Shown here piece by piece: positions 11,610-21,490 of a stretch of DNA of 64,000 nucleotides (position 1 is the first letter of the stretch; every line of letters starts with the position of its first letter). Source of the stretch: Yponomeuta sedellus (taxonomy: Eukaryota > Arthropoda > Insecta > Lepidoptera > Yponomeutidae); the NCBI GenBank assembly GCA_934045075.1, contig OW203726.1, positions 20,895,488 to 20,959,487 on the forward strand. Reading direction: 5' to 3'. The notes beneath the pieces are model-generated. The model was not told the origin of the DNA. It saw nothing but the letters and a program-made list of their open reading frames with translations, and searched no databases. The position numbers and the translations under genes were made by a program.

Positions 11610-13640
11610 ATGGTGAGAAATTATATAAAAACGACAAATAGAGGGGATTGGTCAGAAGAAAGTATGAAAGATGCTGTGAAAAATGTGGTTGAAGGAAAAA
11701 TGGGCTACAGGTTAGCAGCAAAATTATTTTCTGTCCCACAGACAACTTCAGAAAGAAAAGTGAAGCTTGCTCGAGAAAGTTTAGATAAGAATGATACCAT
11801 GACTGTTAAATTTAAGGTACCGTTAGGCCCAAAAGAGCAAGTTTTTACTGATAATGAAGAAGAAGAGCTATGTAATTACATAATAGATATGGAGAGCAGG
11901 CTATATGGACTGACAATGAAAGACTTAAGAGGTTTAGTCTATAGACTAGCGGTAAAAAATAACAAACGTCATCCATTTAACAATGAAAAAGAAGAAGCCG
12001 GGAAAGACTGGGCATTAGGATTTTTAAAAAGGCACCCAGAATTGTCTATTAGACAGCCTGAAAGTACCTCAGCTGCACGTGCTGCTGGTTTCAATAAACA
12101 GGTGGTAGAACAGTTTTTCAATTTTTTGGGCAATGTTTACGATGAACATCATCTAACACCTGATCGTATATACTACTGCGATGAAACTGGTATTTCAGTT
12201 GTACCCAAAACCAAGTCCAAAATTATCGCAAGAAAGGGCAGAAAGCAAGTGGGAGCCATAACATCTGCTGAACGAGGCACGACCATTACAGTAGAAATAT
12301 GTTTTAGTGCTAGTGGTCATTTTATGCCACCCATGATGGTATATCCTAGAAAAAGAATGGATCCGCAACTTATGATTAATGCTGCCCCCGGAGCTTGGGG
12401 AGTTTGCAGTGATTCGGGCTGGATGACTACAGAACTATTCCTAGAATGGTTTAAAAAGTTCGTCGAATTCAGCGGAGCAACACCTGAGCGTCCTGTTTTG
12501 CTATTATTAGATGGACATAGTACTCATACAAAGAACATTGATCTCATTAATGAAGGACGCACTCACGGCGTTATCATTTTATGTTTCCCACCACATACTA
12601 CTCACCGTCTTCAGGTTGCAGACGTTGCTTACATGAGACCTTTAAGCACTTACTACGATCATCAAATCACGGCGTGGCTTCGCAGCAACCCAGGAACGAC
12701 TGTCACTGTGCGACAAGTAGCTGAAATTTTTGGGAAGGCGTTCATACAAGCGTCTACGATGTCAACAGCTGTCAATGGTTTTAAGAAATGTGGGATTTGG
12801 CCATTTGATCCAACAGTATTCTGTGAGAGCGACTTTGCTCCGTCTTTGATGACTGATATTCAGCTTAATGTATCCGACGCACCTGCAAGCGAAGCGAGTT
12901 CGTTGATAATGGACTCTTCATCCACAGAACAAGCAACAAATAATCAGAATGCGCCGATTATATCTGAAACCATTTCAGTGGTGGCAACTTTGACGGGTGC
13001 AGCAGTGACGCCAGTAACAGTGGAAACAGAAACATTGTCAAGACTTGATACTGCCGCTGGTATTTCTGCGAGGACGTCATCATCCACTAATCTGGTTACT
13101 GCACCTATTGCGCTACCTAATACAATTTCAACCCCTGAACCAGGATGTTCTTACTGGCCCGATAACCCCGATCTACACGAAAGACCACGCACTCCACAGC
13201 AATCAATATTTAGTGTTGTAAGTCCGCAGCAAATAATGCCCTTTCCAGCAACCAGAAAAACATCTCGCGCCACTAGAAAACGAGGAAAAACAGCGGTGAT
13301 CACATCTTCGCCGTATAAGAATGAATTAGAAGAAACGATTAAGAAAAAGAAACAAGTGGAAGAGGATAAACAGCGAAAAAAAGAGTTGAGGGAACTTAAA
13401 AAATCTCAAAAAAAACCTGCAACTAAGAAGAAAAAAGGGGCTAAGAATAGATCATTAAACGAGAATAGTGACAGCGATACTGAAAATGCACCTTGTTTGT
13501 ACTGTCAAGGCCTATATTTGGACTCAAATGAAGGCTGGGTTGCTTGTTCAGCATGCGGCAAATGGGCTCACTGCAGCTGTGCAGGTTTGGACGACGAAGA
13601 TGCATATACCGTGTTCACTTGTGAACATTGTGAACAGTAA
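11610..13640 (+). CDS. Pogo/Tigger-type transposase with C-terminal PHD-like finger
   Basis: A protein of 676 residues that would bind its own transposon ends in the nucleus and catalyse cut-and-paste transposition. Residues 1-60 look like a psq/CENP-B-type helix-turn-helix, and about 75-155 like a CENP-B-type DNA-binding region. The DDE_1 catalytic core spans about 180-410, with candidate metal-binding aspartates D191 (YYCDETG), D301 (LLLLDGHSTH) and D338 (HRLQVADVA). The usual LQPLD motif is LQVAD here. Residues 415-560 are Ser/Thr-rich and probably disordered, and 560-625 are Lys-rich and likely nuclear-localising. Residues 629-674 carry paired cysteines and a HxxC in the PHD order C4HC3. 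The ATG directly follows a splice-acceptor-like TTTTGTTTTAG. It may be an element-encoded enzyme or a domesticated relative; intact TIRs favour the former. Confidence 0.92.
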   Translation: MVRNYIKTTNRGDWSEESMKDAVKNVVEGKMGYRLAAKLFSVPQTTSERKVKLARESLDKNDTMTVKFKVPLGPKEQVFTDNEEEELCNYIIDMESRLYGLTMKDLRGLVYRLAVKNNKRHPFNNEKEEAGKDWALGFLKRHPELSIRQPESTSAARAAGFNKQVVEQFFNFLGNVYDEHHLTPDRIYYCDETGISVVPKTKSKIIARKGRKQVGAITSAERGTTITVEICFSASGHFMPPMMVYPRKRMDPQLMINAAPGAWGVCSDSGWMTTELFLEWFKKFVEFSGATPERPVLLLLDGHSTHTKNIDLINEGRTHGVIILCFPPHTTHRLQVADVAYMRPLSTYYDHQITAWLRSNPGTTVTVRQVAEIFGKAFIQASTMSTAVNGFKKCGIWPFDPTVFCESDFAPSLMTDIQLNVSDAPASEASSLIMDSSSTEQATNNQNAPIISETISVVATLTGAAVTPVTVETETLSRLDTAAGISARTSSSTNLVTAPIALPNTISTPEPGCSYWPDNPDLHERPRTPQQSIFSVVSPQQIMPFPATRKTSRATRKRGKTAVITSSPYKNELEETIKKKKQVEEDKQRKKELRELKKSQKKPATKKKKGAKNRSLNENSDSDTENAPCLYCQGLYLDSNEGWVACSACGKWAHCSCAGLDDEDAYTVFTCEHCEQ

Positions 13641-13658
13641 ATTACCGTTTGCTGCGTG

Positions 13659-13724
13659 CCCCATCTTGCCCCCCTATTGGTACCCCATCTTACCCACGGG
13701 GGTACCCCATCTTACCCTAGGGGT
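13659..13724 (-). repeat. Right subterminal repeats of DDE transposon
   Basis: Three inverted-orientation units of the GGGGTAAGATGGGG type occur right after the transposase stop codon. They mirror the units at 11159-11189 and 11517-11555. They are probable extra transposase-binding sites. Confidence 0.75.
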
Positions 13725-13811
13725 GGGGCATGATGGGGATGACGGTGTATTTCTACTTTTAGATTTTTTTTTATTTTATAATGTTGATTTTACTGCCAAA
13801 TACAGATTAAA

Positions 13812-13817
13812 AATAAA
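13812..13817 (+). terminator. Transposase poly(A) signal
   Basis: An AATAAA lies 172 bases past the transposase stop codon, with a second at 13857-13862, both inside the right end of the transposon. Confidence 0.5.
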
Positions 13818-13902
13818 GACTGATTATCAAAGAAGATTATAAGAATGAAACAAATTAATAAAACACTTTACGGTCAATTTTATTTACCATCAAACCTTAA
13901 GG

Positions 13903-13926
13903 ACCCCGTCTTACCCCACTCTCCCC
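13903..13926 (-). repeat. Right terminal inverted repeat of DDE transposon
   Basis: This is the reverse complement of the left end with a single T/C difference, followed directly by the TA duplication at 13927-13928. Confidence 0.92.
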
Positions 13927-13928
13927 TA

Positions 13929-15245
13929 CCGATTGCATTAATCCATTGCAAGCCAAACCAATCCCTTCCGTCTCTTCCCTAAGACTCACTCTCCTCTACG
14001 CGAAACTTGTCAAATAACGGTATTCAGCGAAACACCTTGGGGTGTGTAGGATTTCAGCTCGCAACCCCTGAGGGGTACGAGCGTGCTGATATAGTGCCGA
14101 AACTGGATGCTAATGGGAGCGTATTGCATTTTATATCGGCGACATCGGAAGTGGGATGCTATGCGAAGTTCTCTCGTCTTTTCGTGGTACAGTCAGAGGC
14201 AAATGAACCTAAGCAACATGCGCTCCTCTCAGTATTGTTGTTATTATTAATTCATTTTCATAAATAACGGATATAAGCTCGCCTTTCTATTTTCTATTCT
14301 TCAGCATTGTTTTCTGAGTACACTAAAATTTAATAAATAATACTGTCGCGATCCTATCGCGAACCATCTAGAATAGAGCCTTCTGGAAGCGTATCGAATA
14401 GTTGCCGCATGCTGCGTTATAGGAACACTGCAAGCGATAATTACTCGTATTTCTACTAGCGTAAGGCTCAAAACCCTATGACACGAAACTCTTCTAGAGT
14501 CGTTGCAGCGACCTACAACCTCAGCGATACTATTGAACTTCGATTGGACTTCGTGTAGTAAAGACCTGCAGACCAGACCCTACAAGAATAAATCCTAAAA
14601 AGTTGTCATTGGCGTTTTACATCCAAATTCAGAACCCTAGCCCGTAAAAATATTAGCAAGCTATCTTTTTTTTATAAATTTGGGATAAGGTATTTGAAAT
14701 AAGATATTTTTTTTGTGTCAATGGCCAAAATGTACCAGTATGTGCTGATCATGTATCTCGACACCGGCCCTAAATTAATATCGTACTCTGAAGTTGATTT
14801 TTATATTTTTTTTTATTTTACGATTTTTCGTAAGACACTTGCATTACCTTGATGACATATTTTACTAAACATTCTCCAATTAACAAGGACTGCTTGCTTA
14901 TTAGAATTAATCTGCTGCTTCCGTCCATTGAAGAGTTCCGTTCTCTGTCAGTCTCAAAGACAACAACAACACAAATTTACCAGATCGAAAGGGGATATCT
15001 TGGACTATCGGCTACGTTATGAAATATACGCGTGCGCGTTGAATAAGGAATCTCCTCTTTTTTTGTAGTTGGCTGTTTGCTAACTTTGATTCAAGATATT
15101 TAAGAAAGTTTAGGAATGTTAAAAAAGGCACGACACGCATCAAAGTAATAAAGTTCAAGCAAAAGTAAGTACTTATTAATCCCAAGTACTATCTACTCGT
15201 ACCTATATTCCAATATAAAATACTACCTTATTTATTTTACCAGTA
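13929..15245. other. No supported feature
   Basis: Between the DDE transposon and the chimeric SINE. One 86-codon frame at 14007-14267 has no recognisable motif. No repeat shared with the rest of the window was seen. Confidence 0.5.
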
Positions 15246-15253
15246 ACAGACAA

Positions 15254-15533
15254 TTTTAACATAACATTTTACATACTGGCACATACATTGCTGCTGGCCC
15301 CACACTAGGATACCCTGTGTCGTGGAAACCAGAAACAACGACATCACAAACATGTAAACATCCAAGACCTGGACTTTTTTTTTTGTTTCCAGCCGGGATT
15401 CGAACCCGGGACCTCCTGGCTATCCGTGCCAGAGGTCGCGGGTTCGAATCCCGACGTGGGTAGAATCTTTAGCCTCTAAATAGGTTTTTAAATTGTCCTT
15501 AGCAAGGGTTAGTGCATTAAAAATAATATAATG
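15254..15533. mobile_element. Chimeric SINE-B/SINE-A insertion
   Basis: A minus-strand SINE-B (15254-15410) is fused at the shared B-box region to the plus-strand 3' part and tail of SINE-A (15411-15533). ACAGACAA is duplicated on the outer sides (15246-15253 and 15534-15541), with no duplication at the internal join. Confidence 0.75.
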
Positions 15534-15724
15534 ACAGACAAGTCAGTTACAATATCGGCACACTTGCAAAATTCTCGAAAGTTTTGTTTTTTGTCGACTG
15601 TCCCAGCTATAACTGCACGCGCTATCTCTAGGAAGTGACGTCATTAACTATACTTCACTGACGAGCTTCCATGTAATAATGGGAGCTTATCTCATTATTA
15701 TGAATGTTAAAAACAGAAAAATCT

Positions 15725-15812
15725 AAAAACCTATTTAGAGGCTAAAAATTTCACCCATGCCGGGATTCGAACCCGCAACCTCTGGCTATCCGTGCCAGCG
15801 CTCTACCAATTG
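15725..15812 (-). mobile_element. SINE-A truncated copy
   Basis: An 88-bp piece from the A box to the GGTTTTTA end. The 13-bp duplication AACAGAAAAATCT occurs at 15712-15724 and 15813-15825. Confidence 0.82.
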
Positions 15813-16106
15813 AACAGAAAAATCTGTTACGACGCCACATAAATATTATTTGCATTGACTGCATGTTATGTTGTTTCGCGGATTAACGTTGGAAGAGTTT
15901 GTATTCTATTGGAATTAAAAGTGAAAAGTAATACAAAATAAACTAAACTAAACTAAATATTTCATATTTTTGTCACTATTTCTTTCCACAAAGCAAACTA
16001 AAATGTGATCAAGTACCCAGGCACTATTTTGCTGTCGGTACTAACGCGTACGAATATACACAGAGAAGGAAAAAGTGTGCGAGAGGGAGGAAACCACAAG
16101 CGCCAC

Positions 16107-16207
16107 TGTAGTAAAACACAAGACGGTTGGACGAAGACTGATTTATTTGTCAAGCACCGCCTACCCACAATAACAATGATTACGTCTAACGGTCTACATA
16201 CAGTACA
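16107..16207 (-). repeat. 3' LTR of the gypsy element
   Basis: Identical over 101 bp to the 5' LTR, and flanked outside by the GCCAC target duplication. Confidence 0.95.
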
Positions 16208-16220
16208 TCATCCCCTTTCT
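16208..16220 (-). promoter_or_regulatory. Polypurine tract
   Basis: The sense strand reads AGAAAGGGGATGA immediately before the 3' LTR, the expected plus-strand primer for reverse transcription. Confidence 0.8.
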
Positions 16221-16404
16221 AATAATAAACACACATAAATATTAACTTATAATTATACTTAAATGCAATACAGCTACCACCACATTGTGGAATAATACCC
16301 ACTTACAGAGTAACATAATACTAGATATCTTTTACATGCCCTTTTTTATAAAGGCGATTAATAGATTTTTTTTACGCTTTACAGTACAATATATATTACG
16401 TTAC

Positions 16405-19400
16405 TTAAGGCGCATTCAGATTAGCAATCCTTTCTTTAGCTGCCCTTGCAGCTGCCCGTACCTGACGCTGTTGTTCAGTCGGCGCTTCAGAACTGGGAGT
16501 CGCGTCAGGTGCTGTGTCGCAATCAGACTCCTCGCAGGACCCAAAACCGTCTTCATGCTGTTCATTTTCGGAGTGTGTGCTTGAGGATTGTGAAGAGGGC
16601 AACCTTGCTAAATGCCTCCGGTTTCTTCTAATGCGCCTGCCCGTGGCGTCGGTGAGGAAGTAAGAGCGCGGATAGGGTGCGCGGCCTGCGACCAGGGCCG
16701 CCCGGCGCGTCTCGCCGCCGGCGCCGGCGTTGTCCATCACTATCACTCTGTCACCCACCTTTAGCTCCGGCAGAGGGCGTGTGCGCGCGTCGTAAATAGT
16801 TTTTCGTTTTTTCTGCTGCGCTTGCATGTTTCGGTAGTCAATTTCATTGTCCCTTTCTGGATAAAGCTTTGACTCATGCATTGGTAACCGGGTGTTTAAA
16901 CGGCGACCCATTAACAACTGGGCAGGGCTAGCTATGCCGTTTTTTGGCGTTGACCTATAATTAAGTAGGCCCAAGTAAAAGTCTTCTTTAGTTTTAATTG
17001 ATTTGGTTATCAATGTTTTGATTGTACGTACCGCACGTTCACTCTTCCCATTGGACTGTGGGTAGTTAGGAGACGAGATCGAGTGTTTTACGTTCCACTT
17101 GTCTACGAACTCTCTGAACTCCTTTGACGCGTAAGCCGGTCCATTGTCTGAGATAAGTTCGTGCGGTATTCCGTGTCGAGCAAATTGATCCTTTAGCGCT
17201 GCGATAACATTTCTTGATGAGGGTGTTGAAATAGGACTCACCTCTACAAAGTTGGAAAAATAGTCCACTAGGAATAAAAAGTATTTTCTTTTGTATTCAA
17301 AGATATCTGAGCCTACCTTAAACCACGGCAATGCTGGTATCTCATGCGGGATCATAGGTTCGCGTTGCGGGCGCGCGATTAGCTCCGCGCACACCTGGCA
17401 CCGGCGAACGGCTTGCTCCACGTCCCGTGACATGCCCGGCCAAAACATTACTTCTCGCGCGCGCCGCTTGCAGTTTTCGATGCCCAAGTGGCCCTCATGC
17501 ACGCGAGACACCATTTCTTTGCGAAGACCGTTTGGTATGAATACCAAATTATCTTTGAATATCACCCCATCGGCGTACTCAAATGATTCTCTGTAGCTCC
17601 ATGCGTTTCGTACGCATTCTTCGGAGTCGTATTTATTATTTGGCCATCCATACTTTACGTATTTTATTATTACCTGACATTTTTGGTCTTTACTAGTGCA
17701 ATCTCTGACTAGATCCAACTTTTCCTCGCTGAACCGTACATTTCTTAACAGAAAACATGTTTGTTCCTCGACTTCATCTGATACTTTATATGTCATTTGA
17801 TCGGCAAGCGGAGCCCTTGATAAAGCATCTGCTACATACATATATTTGCCTGGCTTGTATATTACCTTGGAGTCATACCTTTGTATACGGAGCATCATTC
17901 GCTGGAGCCTAGCTGGCACAGAGTCAAGAGATTTATTAAAGAGCGGTTCCAGCGGCTTATGGTCCGTCTCCACAGTGATGTCAGCCTTACCGAATACGTA
18001 CTGATGAAACCTCTCAAGGGCAAACACGATTGCGAGCATTTCCTTCTCGATTTGCGCGTATCGGCGCTGCGTGTCCGTAAGCGTCAGCGAGGCAAACTCG
18101 ACTGGCCGTCCGCCCTGCAGCAGCACGGCACCCAGCGCGTGTGCGCTCGCGTCAACGGACAGCACGGCGGGCGCGCGCGCGTCGAAAAGCGCCAGCACGG
18201 GCGCGCGGCACAGCGCATGCTTCAGCTCCGCTACCACGCGCTCCTCGCTTGCTCCCCAGCACCATTCACTATCTTTTTTCAGAAGATTTCGTAATGGACC
18301 AACTATTTCAGAGTAATTTTCTATAAATTTACTTACAAAGTTGACCATGCCCAGGAACCGTTCCAATGATTGCCTGTCGTTCGGGCTGGGCATGTCTGTT
18401 ATAGCTTTAAGCTTAGCATCATCTATTTTCATCCCATCTGCACTAAAGGTGTGTCCTAAGTAGGTGACCTCTGTTACACCAAACTCACACTTATCTTGGT
18501 TAAATTTAAAACCTACCTGTCGTGCTCTCTCTAGCAGCTTCTTTAAGCGCTCATCGTGCTCCGCCATGGTTGATCCCCAAACGATGACGTCGTCAACAAA
18601 GGAATCGACACCTTCGAGATCCTCGAGCAGCTGTCTGACCTTTGCATGAAATACCTCAGACGCAGAGTTAATACCATAAGGTAACCGCAGGTACTGGTAC
18701 CTTCCAAATGAAGTACCAAAAGTACAGAGGTCGGCACTTTCATCATCTAACTGAATCATCCAGAAGCCTGAGCGCGCATCCATTTTACTGAAATACCGCG
18801 CACCTTTTAGTTTGGTGGCTATCTCAGTTAATGTAGGCAACGGGTAATGTTGTCGGCGTATAGCTCTATTCAACGGCCGCGGGTCTAAGCAAACACGTAG
18901 CTTCCCGTCTTTTTTACCCGCGATAACTATGCCACTGACCCAGTCAGTAGGGTGTGTGACCTTTCGAATGACCCCCATGTCTTCCATACGACACAACTCC
19001 TTCCGCAACTGGTCTCTCACTCCAAGAGGTATCTTTCTAACCGGGCAGATGCAAGGGTTCGCATTACTATCTAACGGTATTTTATAATAACCTGGCAGTT
19101 TTCCCAATCCACTGAACAAATCATCATAACATTGCAAATCAACGGAATACACTCTTTTTACAAGTCCTAATTGCTCCAACGCGTGTTTACCTAGCAGACT
19201 TTGACTCTCATTCTCCGCTATATAAAATTTTAATTTATATTCCTTGTTTTTATGCAAACAATTAACTGTGGTTGAACCGGTTATTGGTATGTAATTACCG
19301 CAAAATGACTGCGCGCGAGTGTTGTCACTAGTGACTTGGGATAAAGAAAAGCCCATCCTAACATAATTTTGTATTGATATTACATTTAAGTCGGAACCAC

Positions 19401-20427
19401 TGTCAAGCTTAAAATTATGTTCTAACTTACTGTCCTCAGATAATAAAATAAGTTTCTCATACCATTTGGAATCCCGTGCCTCACAAATCGCATCTACACA
19501 CTCAATTGTCGATATATAGTACATCTCATCGTCAGAGTCGCTTTCCTGCTTCAACTCGTACACTCGATTTGGTCGGCGCGCACTACACATTTTCTTGTAA
19601 TGACCCTTTCCGCCACACACAAAACACTTGACCCGCCTTGCCGGACAGCGGGCGTCAGACTCGCAGCGCACGTCACCGCACGCAGCGCAGGCCCGCACCG
19701 CCGGCCACGTCGTGAAGCCGCCACCGCCGGCGCCGCCCGGCGCGGTCGCCGCCCGACCGCCACCGCCGCGTCGCGTGCCGCGTTCGGAGCCCAGCCCGGC
19801 GCGCCCGGGACCAGCTCGGTCACCGCGTCGCATGCCGCTCCACACTGCATCCACTGACATCTTCCGTTCACTTTTCACCCCTTCTATTTGCCGGCCTTCG
19901 TCGTTAGATATTTCCTTCGCCTGACATATCTTAACTGCCTTTTCTAGGGTCAGGTCTTCCGTCCTGAGCAATCTATCGCGGACCGCGACGTCTATCACGC
20001 CGCACACGATACGATCCCGCAGCAAACCGTCCTCCAAATGTTCGAACTCGCACTGCTGACTCAGTATTCTCAAGGCCGTCACGTACTCGTCAATACATTC
20101 TCCACTTTCCTGGTTTCTCGTAAAGAATTTAAAACGCACAATAGTTGTGTTTGTCTTAGTGCCGAAGTATTCGTTAAATTTCTCGATGACCTTGACAATA
20201 TTGTCGCGATCCTCTTCTTTAGCAAACCTCAACGTTGAGAAAATGTTGTACCCCTCGGGCCCGATCAGGTTTATAAGTAGACTAGCCTGCACATCACTTG
20301 GTTCTTTGGTTACTCCTGATGCCTTCAGGAACACGTTAAATTGTTTCAACCACTTGCGCCACGCGTCAGCCCGACTTGCCGGTCCACCTTCCAGACATAG
20401 TTCCGCCGGAGGACGCGCGTGTTCCAT
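16405..20427 (-). CDS. Ty3/gypsy Gag-Pol polyprotein
   Basis: The 1340-residue polyprotein carries all retrotransposon functions in one frame. Gag covers about 1-290, with one clear CCHC knuckle at C268-C271-H276-C281 after a Gly/Arg/Ala-rich stretch. An aspartic protease has DSG at 342-344. Reverse transcriptase spans about 470-660, with D550 and FVDD at 610-613. RNase H has D759, E796, D822 and D867. Integrase has a zinc-binding HEGH at 977-980 with CQVC at 1010-1013, and catalytic D1041, D1094 and E1130, the last two separated by exactly 35 residues. No stop or frameshift interrupts it, so it is presumably active. The start is the first ATG, 98 bases after the 5' LTR. No envelope gene follows. 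Confidence 0.96.
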   Translation of the reverse strand: MEHARPPAELCLEGGPASRADAWRKWLKQFNVFLKASGVTKEPSDVQASLLINLIGPEGYNIFSTLRFAKEEDRDNIVKVIEKFNEYFGTKTNTTIVRFKFFTRNQESGECIDEYVTALRILSQQCEFEHLEDGLLRDRIVCGVIDVAVRDRLLRTEDLTLEKAVKICQAKEISNDEGRQIEGVKSERKMSVDAVWSGMRRGDRAGPGRAGLGSERGTRRGGGGRAATAPGGAGGGGFTTWPAVRACAACGDVRCESDARCPARRVKCFVCGGKGHYKKMCSARRPNRVYELKQESDSDDEMYYISTIECVDAICEARDSKWYEKLILLSEDSKLEHNFKLDSGSDLNVISIQNYVRMGFSLSQVTSDNTRAQSFCGNYIPITGSTTVNCLHKNKEYKLKFYIAENESQSLLGKHALEQLGLVKRVYSVDLQCYDDLFSGLGKLPGYYKIPLDSNANPCICPVRKIPLGVRDQLRKELCRMEDMGVIRKVTHPTDWVSGIVIAGKKDGKLRVCLDPRPLNRAIRRQHYPLPTLTEIATKLKGARYFSKMDARSGFWMIQLDDESADLCTFGTSFGRYQYLRLPYGINSASEVFHAKVRQLLEDLEGVDSFVDDVIVWGSTMAEHDERLKKLLERARQVGFKFNQDKCEFGVTEVTYLGHTFSADGMKIDDAKLKAITDMPSPNDRQSLERFLGMVNFVSKFIENYSEIVGPLRNLLKKDSEWCWGASEERVVAELKHALCRAPVLALFDARAPAVLSVDASAHALGAVLLQGGRPVEFASLTLTDTQRRYAQIEKEMLAIVFALERFHQYVFGKADITVETDHKPLEPLFNKSLDSVPARLQRMMLRIQRYDSKVIYKPGKYMYVADALSRAPLADQMTYKVSDEVEEQTCFLLRNVRFSEEKLDLVRDCTSKDQKCQVIIKYVKYGWPNNKYDSEECVRNAWSYRESFEYADGVIFKDNLVFIPNGLRKEMVSRVHEGHLGIENCKRRAREVMFWPGMSRDVEQAVRRCQVCAELIARPQREPMIPHEIPALPWFKVGSDIFEYKRKYFLFLVDYFSNFVEVSPISTPSSRNVIAALKDQFARHGIPHELISDNGPAYASKEFREFVDKWNVKHSISSPNYPQSNGKSERAVRTIKTLITKSIKTKEDFYLGLLNYRSTPKNGIASPAQLLMGRRLNTRLPMHESKLYPERDNEIDYRNMQAQQKKRKTIYDARTRPLPELKVGDRVIVMDNAGAGGETRRAALVAGRAPYPRSYFLTDATGRRIRRNRRHLARLPSSQSSSTHSENEQHEDGFGSCEESDCDTAPDATPSSEAPTEQQRQVRAAARAAKERIANLNAP

Positions 20428-20506
20428 TATTTATGGTTGATGACAATTGAAACAAGCCAATAATCACTGAAATTCGCACGCTGAAATCTGTAATTTGTAC
20501 TGATTT

Positions 20507-20524
20507 GTAACACCGCTGTCACCA
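20507..20524 (-). promoter_or_regulatory. Primer-binding site
   Basis: The sense strand reads TGGTGACAGCGGTGTTAC directly after the 5' LTR. It begins with TGG, complementary to a tRNA CCA end. I could not name the tRNA. Confidence 0.6.
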
Positions 20525-20625
20525 TGTAGTAAAACACAAGACGGTTGGACGAAGACTGATTTATTTGTCAAGCACCGCCTACCCACAATAACAATGATTA
20601 CGTCTAACGGTCTACATACAGTACA
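20525..20625 (-). repeat. 5' LTR of the gypsy element
   Basis: A 101-bp LTR identical to the 16107-16207 copy. In the sense direction it contains an AATAAA (in GACAAATAAATC) that could serve polyadenylation. Confidence 0.95.
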
Positions 20626-20798
20626 GCCACTATCTTTATTTCCTTTTTAATGTGATCGTGCAATAAAGAAATAATCAAAAGTGAAAAAAAAATGATAGTT
20701 ACATTTGTGCTAATTTTAAATAACCTTTGACACTCGCACAAATACTACCTACAAATCGATTAATATCGATTTGTTATAATCTACCTAATAAGTGATGA

Positions 20799-21161
20799 AG
20801 CGCTCGTGGCCGAGGCGAACCGAGTGATTGGAATCAATCACTTGGTTAAGCAACAACAGGCTCGGTCAGGTACAGGATGGGTGAGCGTCCCGTGACTACC
20901 GCTAGTGGCATTTTTCCGAGCGCTTCCGTGCTTCGCAAGGCACGTTAAGCCGTTGGTGCTGGCTGTCATATTATGGCAGTCGTTAAGCCATTTTAGAGGC
21001 CTTATGGGCGGCTTGATAACTTTTGACAGTAAGGCCCGCCACTGTCTTACAATCCTCCACCAACCCGGACTTGGCCCCCGTGGTGGAGTATGGCCTAACC
21101 TTCCTGCGATGCAGGAAGAGACCCGTGCCCCAATAGTGGGGACATACAAGTTTTGATAATG
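20799..21161 (+). mobile_element. 5S-derived SINE (type 2 head), full length
   Basis: A 363-bp insertion flanked by AAGTGATGA at 20790-20798 and 21162-21170. The head contains AATCACTTGGTTAAGCAACA and GGGATGGGTGAGCG, aligning with 5S rRNA. It lies 174 bp from the gypsy element. Confidence 0.85.
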
Positions 21162-21365
21162 AAGTGATGATGGAACATAGAATCGGGCAAACTTACACAC
21201 ATTCATACGAACCAAACACTTAATCTTCGCCGCAGTCAGGTGAAACAGGGGCGTCCTTGTATTTACATACATTTTCTGTATTTGCTCTATCGTTAAAATG
21301 GTAATAGTTTTTAGGCGCCCAACTTAGCAAAAGGGAAGATAAAAGTACCAGGAACCGGCCGTCCA

Positions 21366-21490
21366 TGCATGCAACGACTTATGAACGTTGATGAAGCGAT
21401 GGTGATCTGTAAGGATCGTGGCAAGTGGCAGTCTCTGGTCTCTGCCTACCCCTCTGGGATACAGGCGTGAGGTTTTGTATGTATGTATGT
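21366..21490 (+). repeat. RTE-like LINE 3' end with TATG tail
   Basis: Contains AACGACTTATGAACGTTGAT, GGCAAGTGGCAGTCTCTGGT and a short (ATGT)n tail. Confidence 0.65.

Larger units (their letters stand above)
11150..13926 (+). mobile_element. Intact pogo/Tigger-type DDE DNA transposon with TA target duplication
   Basis: The 2777-bp element is bounded by TA at 11148-11149 and 13927-13928. Terminal inverted repeats begin GGGGAGAGTGGGG and match for 24 bases with one difference. Inside is one uninterrupted transposase gene, with a candidate 5'UTR intron before it and poly(A) signals after it. GGGG(C/T)AAGA(C/T)GGGG subterminal repeats occur on both sides. TA duplication and a DDE_1-type transposase place it in the Tc1/mariner-pogo group. 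The open frame and near-perfect TIRs suggest recent activity. Confidence 0.93.
16107..20625 (-). mobile_element. Intact Ty3/gypsy LTR retrotransposon
   Basis: The 4519-bp element has two identical 101-bp LTRs with TG...CA ends, and GCCAC duplicated at 16102-16106 and 20626-20630. A TGG primer-binding start abuts the 5' LTR and a purine tract abuts the 3' LTR. There is one long Gag-Pol frame and no env. Short LTRs, a single frame and the sequence style suggest the Mag/SURL-like part of Ty3/gypsy (inference). Identical LTRs mean a very recent insertion. Confidence 0.96.

Noticed and set aside
11610..13640. Domesticated host gene of transposase origin
   Set aside because: Intact TIRs and a TA duplication at both ends argue for a mobile copy.
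14007..14267. 86-codon plus-strand frame
   Set aside because: No motif, no splice or poly(A) context, ordinary chance length for the area.
16405..20427. Endogenous retrovirus with envelope
   Set aside because: No open frame with signal peptide or transmembrane anchor lies between the pol end and the 3' LTR.
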